Assembly (NCBI GenBank): GCA_026196615.1
Contig: JAPHSW010000049.1
Span: forward strand, 1-64,000
DNA length: 64,000 bases
Source: Gammaproteobacteria bacterium
GTDB taxonomy: Bacteria > Pseudomonadota > Gammaproteobacteria > GRL18
Reading direction: 5' to 3'
Part shown: positions 1 to 8,546 of the stretch, piece after piece
Layout of the letters: every line of letters begins with the position of its first letter
Numbering within the stretch: the stretch's first letter is position 1
Translations under genes and position numbers: made by a program
The notes under the pieces: model-generated
Databases searched by the model: none
Told to the model about the DNA's origin: nothing
What the model saw: only the letters and a program-made list of their open reading frames with translations

Positions 1-1292
1 AAAGCATGATCTTTGGTATCATTAGTCATACCACAACCAGTATCACACACATCCAGTCGAACATAGTTGCCTGGAGCTACATTAACTTTTTCCTGAAACA
101 TTAACTCTTTTGTCAAAGTTACGTTTGAGCTTTTAAAACTAAGAGTTCCGCCTTCAGGCATTGCATCTTTTGCATTGAGCGCTAAATTCAATAATGAGTT
201 CTTTATTTGTGTTTGATCACCATCAATGTAAGGGTTAATAGCTTCCATCGAAGATTCAATACTAATATTTTTGTTCAACATATGTTCTAACATCATAATC
301 AACTCCAGCACTTCATGGTGTAAGTCGATTGAGACCAGTTGATATTGCCCCTTACGTGAAAAAGCCAAAAGCTGGCCTGTCAGCTCTGAGGACTGTTTAC
401 CAATGGTGATAATTTTTTCTGCAAAACTTTTTAATTTTTTATCTTCAAGACGAGAATGTAGTATTTCTGCAAACCCCATCAAACCATGCAGCATATTATT
501 GAAATCATGTGCTATACCACCAGCTAACTGCCCAATTGCATCCATTTTATGCTGATGTCTCAACTCTTCTTCCATTTGCCTTTGTCGAGTAATATCAGTA
601 CCAATACTTAATGCACCGATAATATTTTCATCATCATCCTTGAGTACTTTATTGGTCCAGTTTATCCAGATACGATGCCCATCTTTGGTACAATTTTCGT
701 TGATATTGCTTTCATAATTTTCTGGGTGTTCACATATATCATTCATCAATGGAGACAAATCACGCCCGGTAGATTCAGTTTTTGGAACAATGGTATCCAT
801 CACATGTTGACCAATAATCTCCTCTTCTGAATAGCCAAAAAAACTTTGTGCAAATTCATTGAAATAAGTAATATAACCATTTCTATCCCAACGTAAAATA
901 ATTGAGTTTGCATTTTCCACCAGCTCACGATATTTCTCTTCATTTTTACTCAGTTGATGCTCAACCTTAACAAAGGGACCCGTATCAATTAAAAAAAGTT
1001 TCAAAAAAGACCTTTCTCTTTGTGTTTCATAAGAAGCATTAAAAGCACAAAATGCCTTTTTTTCCTTTAAATGATTCACTAAATACAATGTTTGGACAGG
1101 TATTTGCGGTTCCATCTCAGAATGATGAGATATAAATGAGGACAGTATTTGGTAGTCAAGGCCTAATAGGTCAATGCTAAGATTATCTTTTTCATAACCT
1201 AAACGTTTTAATAGTGCGGGATCAGCAGAATTAAAGCTAAAAATGTTCTTTTTTGAACAGTTAAATTCTAAGGAATAAACTATTGGCTGCAT
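1..1292 (-). CDS. PAS-domain sensor histidine kinase, 3' end cut by the window edge
   Basis: Translating the minus strand from the ATG at 1290-1292 gives about 430 open codons running off the left edge. Residues 1-115 match nothing I recognise. A PAS domain follows at about 120-240 (LRWDRNGYITYFNEFA, then the PAC-type GALSIGTDITRQ). Next is a HisKA dimerisation helix with the phosphoacceptor His262 in GGIAHDFNNML. The HATPase N box is near residue 375 (LLNLALNAKDAMPEGG), and DTGCGM is the G1 box, where the window ends. The GIAHDFNN form is typical of soluble kinases that often carry a C-terminal receiver, but that part is outside the window. There is no membrane segment, so it is probably cytoplasmic. 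The shine-dalgarno sequence is weak, so the start is uncertain by a few codons. Partner and signal are unknown. Confidence 0.85.
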   Translation of the reverse strand, partial: MQPIVYSLEFNCSKKNIFSFNSADPALLKRLGYEKDNLSIDLLGLDYQILSSFISHHSEMEPQIPVQTLYLVNHLKEKKAFCAFNASYETQRERSFLKLFLIDTGPFVKVEHQLSKNEEKYRELVENANSIILRWDRNGYITYFNEFAQSFFGYSEEEIIGQHVMDTIVPKTESTGRDLSPLMNDICEHPENYESNINENCTKDGHRIWINWTNKVLKDDDENIIGALSIGTDITRQRQMEEELRHQHKMDAIGQLAGGIAHDFNNMLHGLMGFAEILHSRLEDKKLKSFAEKIITIGKQSSELTGQLLAFSRKGQYQLVSIDLHHEVLELIMMLEHMLNKNISIESSMEAINPYIDGDQTQIKNSLLNLALNAKDAMPEGGTLSFKSSNVTLTKELMFQEKVNVAPGNYVRLDVCDTGCGMTNDTKDHA

Positions 1293-1546
1293 CTTAGATT
1301 CATTTTATTGATTTTAATAATTGGTTCTGTAAACTCATAGGCTCCCGGACAAAATTTAAGTAACTCTAATAACTGGTTAAAGCAGACTAAAATATATGAG
1401 TAATTAATATAATAGTGTAGGCTATTTCCTGACAATGTGTTAACTTTACAAAGGTTTATACACAAATAAATATAAAAATTTAACCCTGTTAACGACCTAT
1501 AGATAACACTGATAATATTTATCTTATAAGACAAAAGGATCAATCC

Positions 1547-2752
1547 ATGAGTAGTAATAACTTCTTACCTATGCCCGATAACAAAGGATTTTTTGGAGAA
1601 TACGGCGGTCAACAATTACCACCTGAACTTATCGCTATAATGGATGATATTAATAATGCTTATCTGGAAATCAAAGATACTGATGCTTTCAAAAATGAAC
1701 TAGCTGATCTGATGACTCACTTTGTTGGTCGCCCCAGCCCCATTTATCATGCAAAAAATCTAAGTGAAAAGTGTGGTGGCGCTCAAATCTACTTTAAAAG
1801 AGAAGATTTAAACCATACAGGAGCTCATAAAATCAATCACTGTCTGGGTGAAGCCTTACTTGCCAAGCATATGGGTAAAACTAAGGTTCTGGCAGAAACC
1901 GGGGCAGGTCAACATGGTGTGGCTTTGGCAACAGCCTGTTCTTTAGTAGGGATTAAATGTGAAATACACATGGGTGAGGTAGACGTAGAAAAAGAACATC
2001 CTAATGTAATCCGTATGAAAATTTTGGGAGCCGATTTAATCCCTGTCAGTCGGGGAACAAGAACCTTAAAAGACGCTGTCGATAGTGCTTTTGAAGCTTA
2101 CCTGCAGGATCCCGTTAATTCACTCTATGCCATTGGTTCTGTTGTTGGCCCTCATCCTTTTCCCATGATGGTCAGAGACTTTCAATCCATTGTCGGTATT
2201 GAAGCCCGTGAACAATTTATGGAAATGGAAGACGTGCTTCCAGACTATCTTGTTGCCTGCGTTGGTGGTGGTAGTAATGCCATGGGACTCTTTACTGCAT
2301 TTCTGGATGATGACAATGTACAGATGATTGGCGTCGAACCATCAGGAAAAGGATTAGAAACACCTGATCATGCAGCAACCATGACCAAGGGAAGCCCTGG
2401 GGTTATTCATGGTTTCAGCTGCTATTTATTACAAAACAGTGAAGGAGAACCATTGCCTGTTTATTCCATTGCCTCTGGTCTGGATTACCCTGGTGTTGGC
2501 CCTCAGCATTGTTATTTAAAAGATATCAAACGCGTTCAATATGAAACAGCCACTGATAAAGAGTGTATGGATGCTTTTATGGATTTATCTCGTTATGAGG
2601 GCATTATTCCTGCACTTGAAAGTGCTCATGCAGTCGCCCACGCAATGAAACTCGCAGCAACACTAGATAAAGATAAACATATTTTGGTTAATCTTAGTGG
2701 TCGAGGTGATAAAGACATCGATTTTGTGGCAAAAAGACTTAACTTAGAATAA
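1547..2752 (+). CDS. trpB: Tryptophan synthase beta chain
   Basis: This enzyme condenses indole with L-serine to tryptophan using pyridoxal phosphate. The 401 residues match the usual TrpB length. The PLP lysine is K95 in HTGAHKIN, the catalytic Glu is E117 in AETGAGQHG, and the phosphate loop is GGGSNAMG at 240-247. AAAGGA before the ATG supports the start. The segments [18 protein letters not shown] and [17 protein letters not shown] differ from what I recall of the E. coli/Salmonella form and look like a divergent TrpB lineage. No trpA or trpF is adjacent: upstream is a histidine kinase on the other strand and downstream a PEP-CTERM gene. It could be the only trpB, a second copy, or an indole-salvage enzyme; the window cannot decide. 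Confidence 0.95.
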   Translation: MSSNNFLPMPDNKGFFGEYGGQQLPPELIAIMDDINNAYLEIKDTDAFKNELADLMTHFVGRPSPIYHAKNLSEKCGGAQIYFKREDLNHTGAHKINHCLGEALLAKHMGKTKVLAETGAGQHGVALATACSLVGIKCEIHMGEVDVEKEHPNVIRMKILGADLIPVSRGTRTLKDAVDSAFEAYLQDPVNSLYAIGSVVGPHPFPMMVRDFQSIVGIEAREQFMEMEDVLPDYLVACVGGGSNAMGLFTAFLDDDNVQMIGVEPSGKGLETPDHAATMTKGSPGVIHGFSCYLLQNSEGEPLPVYSIASGLDYPGVGPQHCYLKDIKRVQYETATDKECMDAFMDLSRYEGIIPALESAHAVAHAMKLAATLDKDKHILVNLSGRGDKDIDFVAKRLNLE

Positions 2753-2786
2753 GTTACGCATTTGCTTTCCCCTTATTAACGCTTGA

Positions 2787-2822
2787 ACTGCCAGTATCCT
2801 TTAATAACTACATACTGGCAGT
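2787..2822 (+). terminator. Inverted repeat after trpB, possible terminator
   Basis: ACTGCCAGTA at 2787-2796 is perfectly complemented by TACTGGCAGT at 2813-2822 with a 16-base loop, 35 bases past the trpB stop. There is no clear T tract after it, so an intrinsic terminator is possible but not certain. Confidence 0.45.
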
Positions 2823-2993
2823 ACATTATTAACGCTCTCTCCTATTATTCTTTTCCAGAAAATCACTGCCCCTCTTTAGCATAAACAATAACGTCCCATA
2901 TCACTTTTATTAATAATTAGCCTAGAATAAAAGACTTTAACAGCACTAATACCAATATAAAACTAAAGGGTATTGAATCCAAGTTACAGATAC

Positions 2994-3053
2994 TGTCAGT
3001 TATTTTTACATTATCTAATTCCATCTAAAAGTTTAATGTCAGCTTTTTTTACA
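2994..3053 (+). promoter_or_regulatory. Tandem 17-bp repeats upstream of a sigma-54 promoter
   Basis: TGTCAGTTATTTTTACA (2994-3010) and TGTCAGCTTTTTTTACA (3037-3053) match at 15 of 17 positions and start 43 bp apart, about four helical turns, so they lie on the same DNA face. A small palindrome, TTACACCTGTAA, overlaps the end of the second copy. They sit about 75-135 bp upstream of the -24/-12 element at 3128-3143, where enhancer-binding activators of sigma-54 promoters usually bind. Activator identity is inference; a PrsR-type regulator would fit a PEP-CTERM gene. Confidence 0.5.
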
Positions 3054-3127
3054 CCTGTAATTTATCGAATCTTAAAAAAACAAAGAAAACACCTATATCC
3101 TATTGTTTTTTAAAGATTATACAAATT

Positions 3128-3143
3128 TGGCACGCTAACTGCT
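3128..3143 (+). promoter_or_regulatory. Sigma-54 (RpoN) -24/-12 promoter of the PEP-CTERM gene
   Basis: The bases read TGGCACG-CTAA-CTGCT. Against the RpoN consensus TGGCACG-N4-TTGCW only one position differs, and the spacing between the invariant GG and GC is exact. The start ATG of the PEP-CTERM gene lies at 3234, giving a leader of roughly 80 bases. The rest of the 2753-3233 gap holds the inverted repeat at 2787, the tandem repeats at 2994-3053, and no credible gene. Confidence 0.75.
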
Positions 3144-3233
3144 TTATTTTATGTAACCTCAGTTAACCTAATGCGTTATGCAGTAGGGGCAAATTTTTTA
3201 ATTATAAGATTAACAACCATAAGGAAATTTACA

Positions 3234-3851
3234 ATGAAATTACAATTATCAGGCTTAATACTCGCAGCTGCAGCGTTTTTAGGTACATCATCAACAGCAT
3301 TCGCAGTCCCACAAACAGATGTTCAAGAGTATTCAAACAATACTGCAACAGAATATTTTGTTGATCAAGATTCAAACAAATATAACTCTCCTTATTATCG
3401 TGGTATGAATGATGATTGGGGTTGGACTCATAATGGTATTGCAGGAACTGGCTTTACATCAATCTTACTTGATATTTCAGCATTTGATGTTGATGCTCCA
3501 GGTGAAGACGATATGATTTCAGTTTATACTGGTACTACCTGGTTAGACCTTGGTGATTTAGCAGGTTCTAATAATGCATGGGCTTTCACACAATTTGATC
3601 TATCTGGTTATGCTTGGGCTGAAGCACAGGTTAACGCTGGTCTTCAAGTTAGAATGAACATTGATACTCAAAGAACTGGATGGTTAGTAACTCTTGGTAA
3701 AGCAACTCTAAGTGTTGATGGTGGTAGCCAAAATTGTGTACCTACTCCAGGAGTTCCTTGTGTATCTGTTCCAGAGCCATCAGGTCTTGCTCTATTAGGT
3801 CTTGGTTTAGTAGGTTTTGGTTTTGCTCGTAAGCAAGCTCAAAAAGCTTAA
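3234..3851 (+). CDS. PEP-CTERM sorting-domain protein
   Basis: This is a secreted protein of 205 residues, probably anchored or processed by an exosortase. The start is ATG 3234, preceded by AAGGAA; an in-frame ATG at 3171 lies between the promoter and this site and would spoil the signal peptide. Residues 1-24 form a Sec signal ending in STAFA. The middle is Asp/Gly/Trp-rich and resembles no catalytic family I know; it contains a likely disulfide pair in NCVPTPGVPC. The C-terminus is the diagnostic VPEP motif followed by a Gly/Leu-rich helix and the basic FARKQAQKA. PEP-CTERM proteins are generally surface or extracellular-matrix proteins. Expression is probably RpoN-dependent. It is monocistronic, ending at a strong terminator. 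Confidence 0.9.
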   Translation: MKLQLSGLILAAAAFLGTSSTAFAVPQTDVQEYSNNTATEYFVDQDSNKYNSPYYRGMNDDWGWTHNGIAGTGFTSILLDISAFDVDAPGEDDMISVYTGTTWLDLGDLAGSNNAWAFTQFDLSGYAWAEAQVNAGLQVRMNIDTQRTGWLVTLGKATLSVDGGSQNCVPTPGVPCVSVPEPSGLALLGLGLVGFGFARKQAQKA

Positions 3852-3907
3852 ATTAAGCATTTAGAATTGACGATTATTTTTTAATAGTAGTTAAATATTC
3901 TAGAAAG

Positions 3908-3938
3908 AAACCGCGACTTTGTTCGCGGTTTTTTTTGT
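3908..3938 (+). terminator. Intrinsic terminator of the PEP-CTERM gene
   Basis: AACCGCGA (3909-3916) pairs with TCGCGGTT (3923-3930) around a six-base loop, followed by an eight-base T run from 3929. This is a textbook rho-independent terminator, 57 bases past the stop codon. Confidence 0.92.
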
Positions 3939-4061
3939 TTTAAAATAAGGGGGACAAATACAATTCACTTTTCTGAAAATAATAGGTATATTATTTTCAA
4001 TCTTTGTACATAAAAGATGCCAATACACTTACGGCATAAAGCCACGCCCACAGAGTTAAAC

Positions 4062-4709
4062 ATGATCAAAGTAAACTTATTTATTACATCGGAATGCCCT
4101 CATTGCCCAAACGTATTACAAGCACTTTCTGAATTAATAAAAGAAGGAACAATTGCTGAGCTGGAAGTAAGTAACATATCACTCATCCCTGAAAAAGCTC
4201 AAGCTCTAAATATTCGCTCCGTCCCATGGGTAAAAATCGGGCCTTTTGAACTCACAGGTAAACAAACAAAAAGCGAATTACAAACCTGGATCAATCGAGT
4301 TCAATCTGAAACAGGTATGCAAGACTATTTTGATGAACTACTAAAAACCGGTCAACTTGATAAGGTTATTCATCTACTAAAAAAAGACTCTGAACTATTC
4401 AGAAATCTTCCCCTTATGATGCAAAATAAAAAGACATCAATGGGTGCTAAAATAGGTATCGGTGCAATTTTTGAAGAGTTTCAAGGTAGCCAGGAAATTC
4501 ATCAACTCATTCCAATGCTATCCAAACTACTTAAGTCTGATAGTGCTAACCTTAGGAATGATGCTTGCTACTATTTAGGCCTTACTGAAAGCTCTGATGC
4601 CATCACCTCCATTCAATCACTCGCTGATGATGAAACCAAAGAAGTAAGAGAAACGGTTCGTGATGCATTGAGCATTATTATGGCTAAGAAAAAACCTCAT
4701 GAATCATAA
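4062..4709 (+). CDS. Thioredoxin-fold protein with C-terminal HEAT-like repeats
   Basis: The thioredoxin-like domain (about 1-85) has a redox CxxC at C12-P-H-C15 (SECPHCPNV) and the cis-proline at P55 in IRSVPWVKIG. It resembles the thioredoxin_3/glutaredoxin-like group rather than periplasmic Dsb proteins; no signal peptide is visible, so it should act in the cytoplasm. From about 115 onward the chain is helical. It ends with HEAT-type repeats (LLKSDSANLRNDACYYLGL and LADDETKEVRETVRDALS), which suggests a protein-binding surface. I prefer ATG 4062, since the domain begins right there; an in-frame ATG at 4017 would add 15 poorly structured residues. The stop overlaps the next gene by 11 bases, indicating translational coupling. 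The substrate is unknown. Confidence 0.75.
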   Translation: MIKVNLFITSECPHCPNVLQALSELIKEGTIAELEVSNISLIPEKAQALNIRSVPWVKIGPFELTGKQTKSELQTWINRVQSETGMQDYFDELLKTGQLDKVIHLLKKDSELFRNLPLMMQNKKTSMGAKIGIGAIFEEFQGSQEIHQLIPMLSKLLKSDSANLRNDACYYLGLTESSDAITSIQSLADDETKEVRETVRDALSIIMAKKKPHES

Positions 4710-5379
4710 CTCAAATACGAGCTTTAATTTAACCTGCCCTTTATGCCAAATATCTGAAGGAATACCTTTCTTTAAAGATCGCAGAAACTATTTTCAATGC
4801 CCTGAATGTTCTCTTGTCTTTGTCCCTCCTCAACAATACATCTCCACCAAAGAAGAAAAATCAATGTATGACCTACATGAAAATTCTGCCGATGATCCAG
4901 GTTATCGGCAATTTCTTAATCGCTTTTTAATTCCCTTTTTAACTCATATTAAACCTAACAGCCATGGTCTTGATTTTGGCTCAGGTCCTGGTCCAACACT
5001 CTCAATAATGCTCAAAGAAAATGGGCATTCTGTCGTCAATTACGATTGCTTTTATGCACCTGATATCAACCTATTAGAGTCATGCTCAGCTGAAAAAGCA
5101 TATGATTTTATTACTGCAACTGAAGTTGTTGAACATCTACACCACCCAAAAAAAGAACTCGAACGCTTATGGTCATGTTTAAAACCTAATGGTTCACTGG
5201 GAATAATGACGAAAAGAGTGTTGAATCAAAAAGCATTTACTCACTGGCATTATAAAAATGACATTACACATGTTTGTTTTTTTGCTCTTGAAACCTTTCA
5301 ATGGCTTGCCAAACACTGGAATGCCACTCTAACCACACCCGAAAAAGATGTCGTTATTTTTACTAAAGGAAGAAAGTAA
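4699..5379 (+). CDS. Class I SAM-dependent methyltransferase with N-terminal zinc ribbon
   Basis: This 226-residue protein begins with a four-cysteine zinc ribbon (C13-x2-C16 and C34-x2-C37, CPLC and CPEC). A Rossmann methyltransferase domain follows: motif I is LDFGSGPG at about 91-98, and the post-motif strand is FITATEVVEHL at 137-147. The architecture is like other small zinc-finger methyltransferases of uncertain substrate; I cannot tell whether it modifies RNA, protein or a small molecule. It overlaps the thioredoxin-HEAT gene by 11 bases, so the two are almost certainly co-expressed, and a redox-linked modification is a possible but unproven theme. Confidence 0.8.
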   Translation: MNHNSNTSFNLTCPLCQISEGIPFFKDRRNYFQCPECSLVFVPPQQYISTKEEKSMYDLHENSADDPGYRQFLNRFLIPFLTHIKPNSHGLDFGSGPGPTLSIMLKENGHSVVNYDCFYAPDINLLESCSAEKAYDFITATEVVEHLHHPKKELERLWSCLKPNGSLGIMTKRVLNQKAFTHWHYKNDITHVCFFALETFQWLAKHWNATLTTPEKDVVIFTKGRK

Positions 5380-5495
5380 TAAAAAACAGATTGTGAACTG
5401 GATCAAAACAATGCACAAAATGTCATATTTTGTGCATAAATTGACATAGCCTAACGGAAAAAAATAAATACAATATCACTATATTTTAATAATTA

Positions 5496-5594
5496 TAGAA
5501 AAGGCTACCTATATCGAAAGATATAGCACGCAAAGCAACCATTCTAAGGGTTTTACATGTCAGTTAAAAGCCTATGAAAGTGGGAGTTACCTAA
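5496..5594 (+). ncRNA. Cyclic-di-GMP-I (GEMM-I) riboswitch candidate
   Basis: The core resembles the GEMM-I aptamer. The first helix CTATATC-GAAA-GATATAG (about 5508-5525) carries the conserved GAAA tetraloop and is flanked by GGC on the left and CACGCAAAGC on the right; ACGCAAAGC is the family signature. The second arm has TCTAAGG (5533-5539) and CCTATGAAAG (5571-5580), the two halves of the tetraloop receptor, and ends with GAGTTACC near 5584-5591. It lies about 110 bases ahead of the rhodanese-like gene on the same strand. The match is by eye; a covariance-model score would settle it. Confidence 0.75.
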
Positions 5595-5645
5595 GCAATT
5601 ATGAATAAAATGTGCCCATTCATGGTCAATGCTTTCTATTTTTTT
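5594..5645 (+). terminator. Terminator-like hairpin downstream of the riboswitch aptamer
   Basis: AGCA (5594-5597) and ATGAAT (5601-5606) can pair with ATTCAT (5618-5623) and TGCT (5630-5633), followed by seven T residues at 5639-5645. The stem is AT-rich and interrupted, so it is weak, but its place between aptamer and coding region fits a transcription-control expression platform. Confidence 0.4.
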
Positions 5646-5703
5646 CTCTGTAATTATTGTCTTTAACTGCAATGTTAAATCACTTTTTTTAAGGACAATA
5701 ACA

Positions 5704-6165
5704 ATGTGTCGATTTTTTAAATTTATTTTACCGAATACCCTGTATTCTTCTACTAAAAAGAAGTCTAAACAAAACAATATTCAAGCATTTCCAAAACGAC
5801 AATTTTATCCGCACCTTAATTACATAAATACTGAAACATTTGCGAATGGTTTATACGATGAGGAATACGATGTTATTGATGTACGAGATAAAGAATCATT
5901 TAATAAACTTCGAATTAAATCAGCCACACACATTTTCTTAAAAAATAAGTATTTTGAACAATACGTTCTGGATTTCTCAGAACAAAGTGAAAAACAAATT
6001 GTCATCTATTCCAGTAGCTTGTCCTGTTCTAAAAGTTATCTCGCATCCTCTAAAATAAAAGAAATATTTAAAGAGAATAATATCACCAATAAAATTATAA
6101 CTTATGATTCAGGCATCAGTGATATCGCCTATTCCCATGCAGACTTAGTATTAAAAAAGGTATAA
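5704..6165 (+). CDS. Rhodanese-like protein with degenerate active site
   Basis: From ATG 5704 (preceded by AAGGACAATAAC) the product has 153 residues. YDVIDVRDKESF (about 56-66) is a clear rhodanese-homology motif, and the chain has the size of a single-domain rhodanese. In the position of the active-site loop, where families normally read VYCxxGxRS, it has IYSSSLSCSKSYLAS, so the expected catalytic Cys appears to be Ser103; C108 lies later in the loop. It is therefore probably not a normal sulfurtransferase and may be a binding or regulatory module. Basic residues dominate the N-terminus, and I see no signal peptide. The upstream GEMM-I-like riboswitch implies control by c-di-GMP. The function is unknown. 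Confidence 0.7.
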   Translation: MCRFFKFILPNTLYSSTKKKSKQNNIQAFPKRQFYPHLNYINTETFANGLYDEEYDVIDVRDKESFNKLRIKSATHIFLKNKYFEQYVLDFSEQSEKQIVIYSSSLSCSKSYLASSKIKEIFKENNITNKIITYDSGISDIAYSHADLVLKKV

Positions 6166-6185
6166 TAAAATGTCTTTGATAAAGA

Positions 6186-8333
6186 CTATATTATCGCTTT
6201 AATTCCTTGATAGTCTATTTTTCCTGTTCCTAATAAAGGTAAATTTTCAACGATAACAATCTTCTTCGGCACATTAATTTCACCAAGGTTATTCTCTTTA
6301 GCATGAGCAGAAAGCTCTTTTCTTTGAGCAGCCTGTCGTGTTGTCACTAAAATAAGTTGTTCTCCTTTGCTACTGTCAGGAACACTAACAACAGCATGCA
6401 TTTCATCTGGCCAGCATTGACTTGCCATATCTTCAACCATTGAAAGAGAAACCATTTCACCACCAATTTTAGCAAAACGTTTAACACGTCCTTTTATAGT
6501 GATAAAACCATCATTATCAATTTCAACAATATCACCTGTATCATACCAGTCAGCACCATATTCTGAGTGTGCAGGTTCTATAATTCCAGGGTTTTCATTT
6601 CGTAAATAACCTTTCATAATATTTGGACCTTTCACAAAAAGTTGTCCACCTTCGTCAATACCAGGCACTGCTTTCAATTGATATTCAATACCTGGCAGTA
6701 TAGTACCTACAGTTCCTGTTTTATAATCAATGGGTGTATTTATTGAAATAACAGGGCTGGTTTCAGTTGCACCATAACCTTCCAAAATTCTCAAACCAAA
6801 TTTTTCAGCATACAGCTCTCTGGTTTCTTTCTGAACCGCTTCAGCACCAGCACAAACATAGCGAATGCTATAAAAATCATAATTATGAGCAAATTTAGCG
6901 TACCCTTTCAGGAAGGTATTTGTGCCAAATAACATCGTTGCATTAATATCATAAGCTACTTCAGGAATGATTCGATAATGCAAAGGAGAAGGATATAAAA
7001 ACACTTTCATGCCATTTAACACTGACACTAATGTTGCTGTACTTAAACCAAATGAGTGAAATAAAGGTAAGGCATTTAATATGACATCATTTTTATTAAA
7101 ATCAATCTTTGTTCCCAGCTGTATCGTATTGCTCATTATATTTTTATGAGAAAGAACAACACCTTTGGGAACACCTTCTGAGCCAGATGTAAATAACACA
7201 ACGGCTGGATCTTCTGGTGTAACAGACTGCCATTGTTGTGCATAGATCATTTTCGGAAAAAAACTACATACGATTCCATAAGCCTTGTCTTGCCACATAA
7301 CCTCTTTACGAAGATCTTCAAGATAGATAATATTAACCTGTTTTTCTAATAGAGCAATTAAGTCATCCATTTTTGCCAGATTAATAAAACGTCTAGAGGT
7401 ATATACCGTTTTAATTTGTGCCGTTTCAATTGCAGATAAAAGTCCTTTATAACCTGCTGTATAATTCAACATAGCAGGTATTCGAGCAATACTTTGCAAA
7501 GCAAAAAAACTTAATACAGTGGCATTAGTATTTGGCAGCAGCAGGCCCACAATCTCTTTTTCTTGAGTTTGTTTGATCATCAGTCGTGACAAAACACTGC
7601 TTTTTAATAAGAGTTGTCGATAATCAAGAGGTTGACGTTCAACATCTTCAAGAATAACTTGCCCAGCTCCATGTATATCACGAGCATTAAGTAACTTATC
7701 CATTATTGTCACTTGATTATTACTGGTTGAGTAAATCATATCAGTCATAATACTTTTCAGTACTTTACCAGCTTCTATTCGCCTAAGTCTGCCAACAATT
7801 GAATCATCCAGCTCAATTTTTTGAGGTGGTAAGATGGTTAACTTTATCTTAGGAAAAAACTGGCGCCGTTCAATACCCTTTAAACGCGAGAATAGAGAAT
7901 ATTGAGCTCCATCAATCCGAATAGGTAATACCATGGCTCCTGATTTCAATGCAATTAAACCGGGACCATCATATATTTTCATGAGGGTACCAGTAACAGT
8001 AATACGGCCCTCAGGAAAAATAACCGAACGTTTATCCTGTTCCAGATCTTTAATAAATGACTTTATTGAGAGTGGATTTACTGGATCCATTGGAAATAAT
8101 CGAACAATTTGGCCAAAAGGACTGATCCACCATTTTTTTGCCATTTGGGTATTGATAGCAAAAGTCAGTCTGTTTGGGAGAAAAATGGATAATAGCACGG
8201 CATCAAGAAATGAAGTATGATTGGCAATAATCATCACCCGCTCACCCGCTTTATAATAATTTTCCAGACCTTCTACTTCAACTCGAAATAGAAGTTTTAA
8301 AATAAAACGTATAAATTGCTTTGCCAGCTCCAT
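6186..8333 (-). CDS. aas: Bifunctional 2-acylglycerophosphoethanolamine acyltransferase / acyl-ACP synthetase
   Basis: Aas re-acylates lysophosphatidylethanolamine at the inner membrane by activating a fatty acid onto bound ACP and transferring it. The N-terminal PlsC domain has the NHTSFLDA box and FPEGRIT. The C-terminal AMP-binding domain shows LFTSGSEGVPKG, EGYGATETSPV, YDTGD and the adenylation hinge region GRVKRFAKIGGEMVS. Length and motif order match E. coli Aas along the whole chain. I choose ATG 8333 because GGAG lies six bases upstream of it; an in-frame ATG at 8345 would add four residues. It converges on the rhodanese-like gene with only 20 bases between the stops. Confidence 0.93.
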   Translation of the reverse strand: MELAKQFIRFILKLLFRVEVEGLENYYKAGERVMIIANHTSFLDAVLLSIFLPNRLTFAINTQMAKKWWISPFGQIVRLFPMDPVNPLSIKSFIKDLEQDKRSVIFPEGRITVTGTLMKIYDGPGLIALKSGAMVLPIRIDGAQYSLFSRLKGIERRQFFPKIKLTILPPQKIELDDSIVGRLRRIEAGKVLKSIMTDMIYSTSNNQVTIMDKLLNARDIHGAGQVILEDVERQPLDYRQLLLKSSVLSRLMIKQTQEKEIVGLLLPNTNATVLSFFALQSIARIPAMLNYTAGYKGLLSAIETAQIKTVYTSRRFINLAKMDDLIALLEKQVNIIYLEDLRKEVMWQDKAYGIVCSFFPKMIYAQQWQSVTPEDPAVVLFTSGSEGVPKGVVLSHKNIMSNTIQLGTKIDFNKNDVILNALPLFHSFGLSTATLVSVLNGMKVFLYPSPLHYRIIPEVAYDINATMLFGTNTFLKGYAKFAHNYDFYSIRYVCAGAEAVQKETRELYAEKFGLRILEGYGATETSPVISINTPIDYKTGTVGTILPGIEYQLKAVPGIDEGGQLFVKGPNIMKGYLRNENPGIIEPAHSEYGADWYDTGDIVEIDNDGFITIKGRVKRFAKIGGEMVSLSMVEDMASQCWPDEMHAVVSVPDSSKGEQLILVTTRQAAQRKELSAHAKENNLGEINVPKKIVIVENLPLLGTGKIDYQGIKAII

Positions 8334-8546
8334 ATTTTTCTCCATTAATTGCTAACAGAATAGACTAAAAAGATCAGTTCTCCAATTTAAACTCTTTTTG
8401 TTTGTATCAATGACCTTTAATTAATCACAGTTTAATTAAACATTGTTTAATTGTCAATTTTATTACAAAAGATATTTAGAATTTATCGTGAAATAAGAGT
8501 ACTATTTAATAGAAGTTACACGGTTAAAAATAAACAAGGTTAACAT

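Noticed and set aside
1280-1543. Open frame of 87 codons on the minus strand upstream of the histidine kinase
   Set aside because: It has low-complexity, AT-driven composition, lies in the divergent promoter region of trpB, overlaps the kinase start out of frame, and has no ribosome-binding site.
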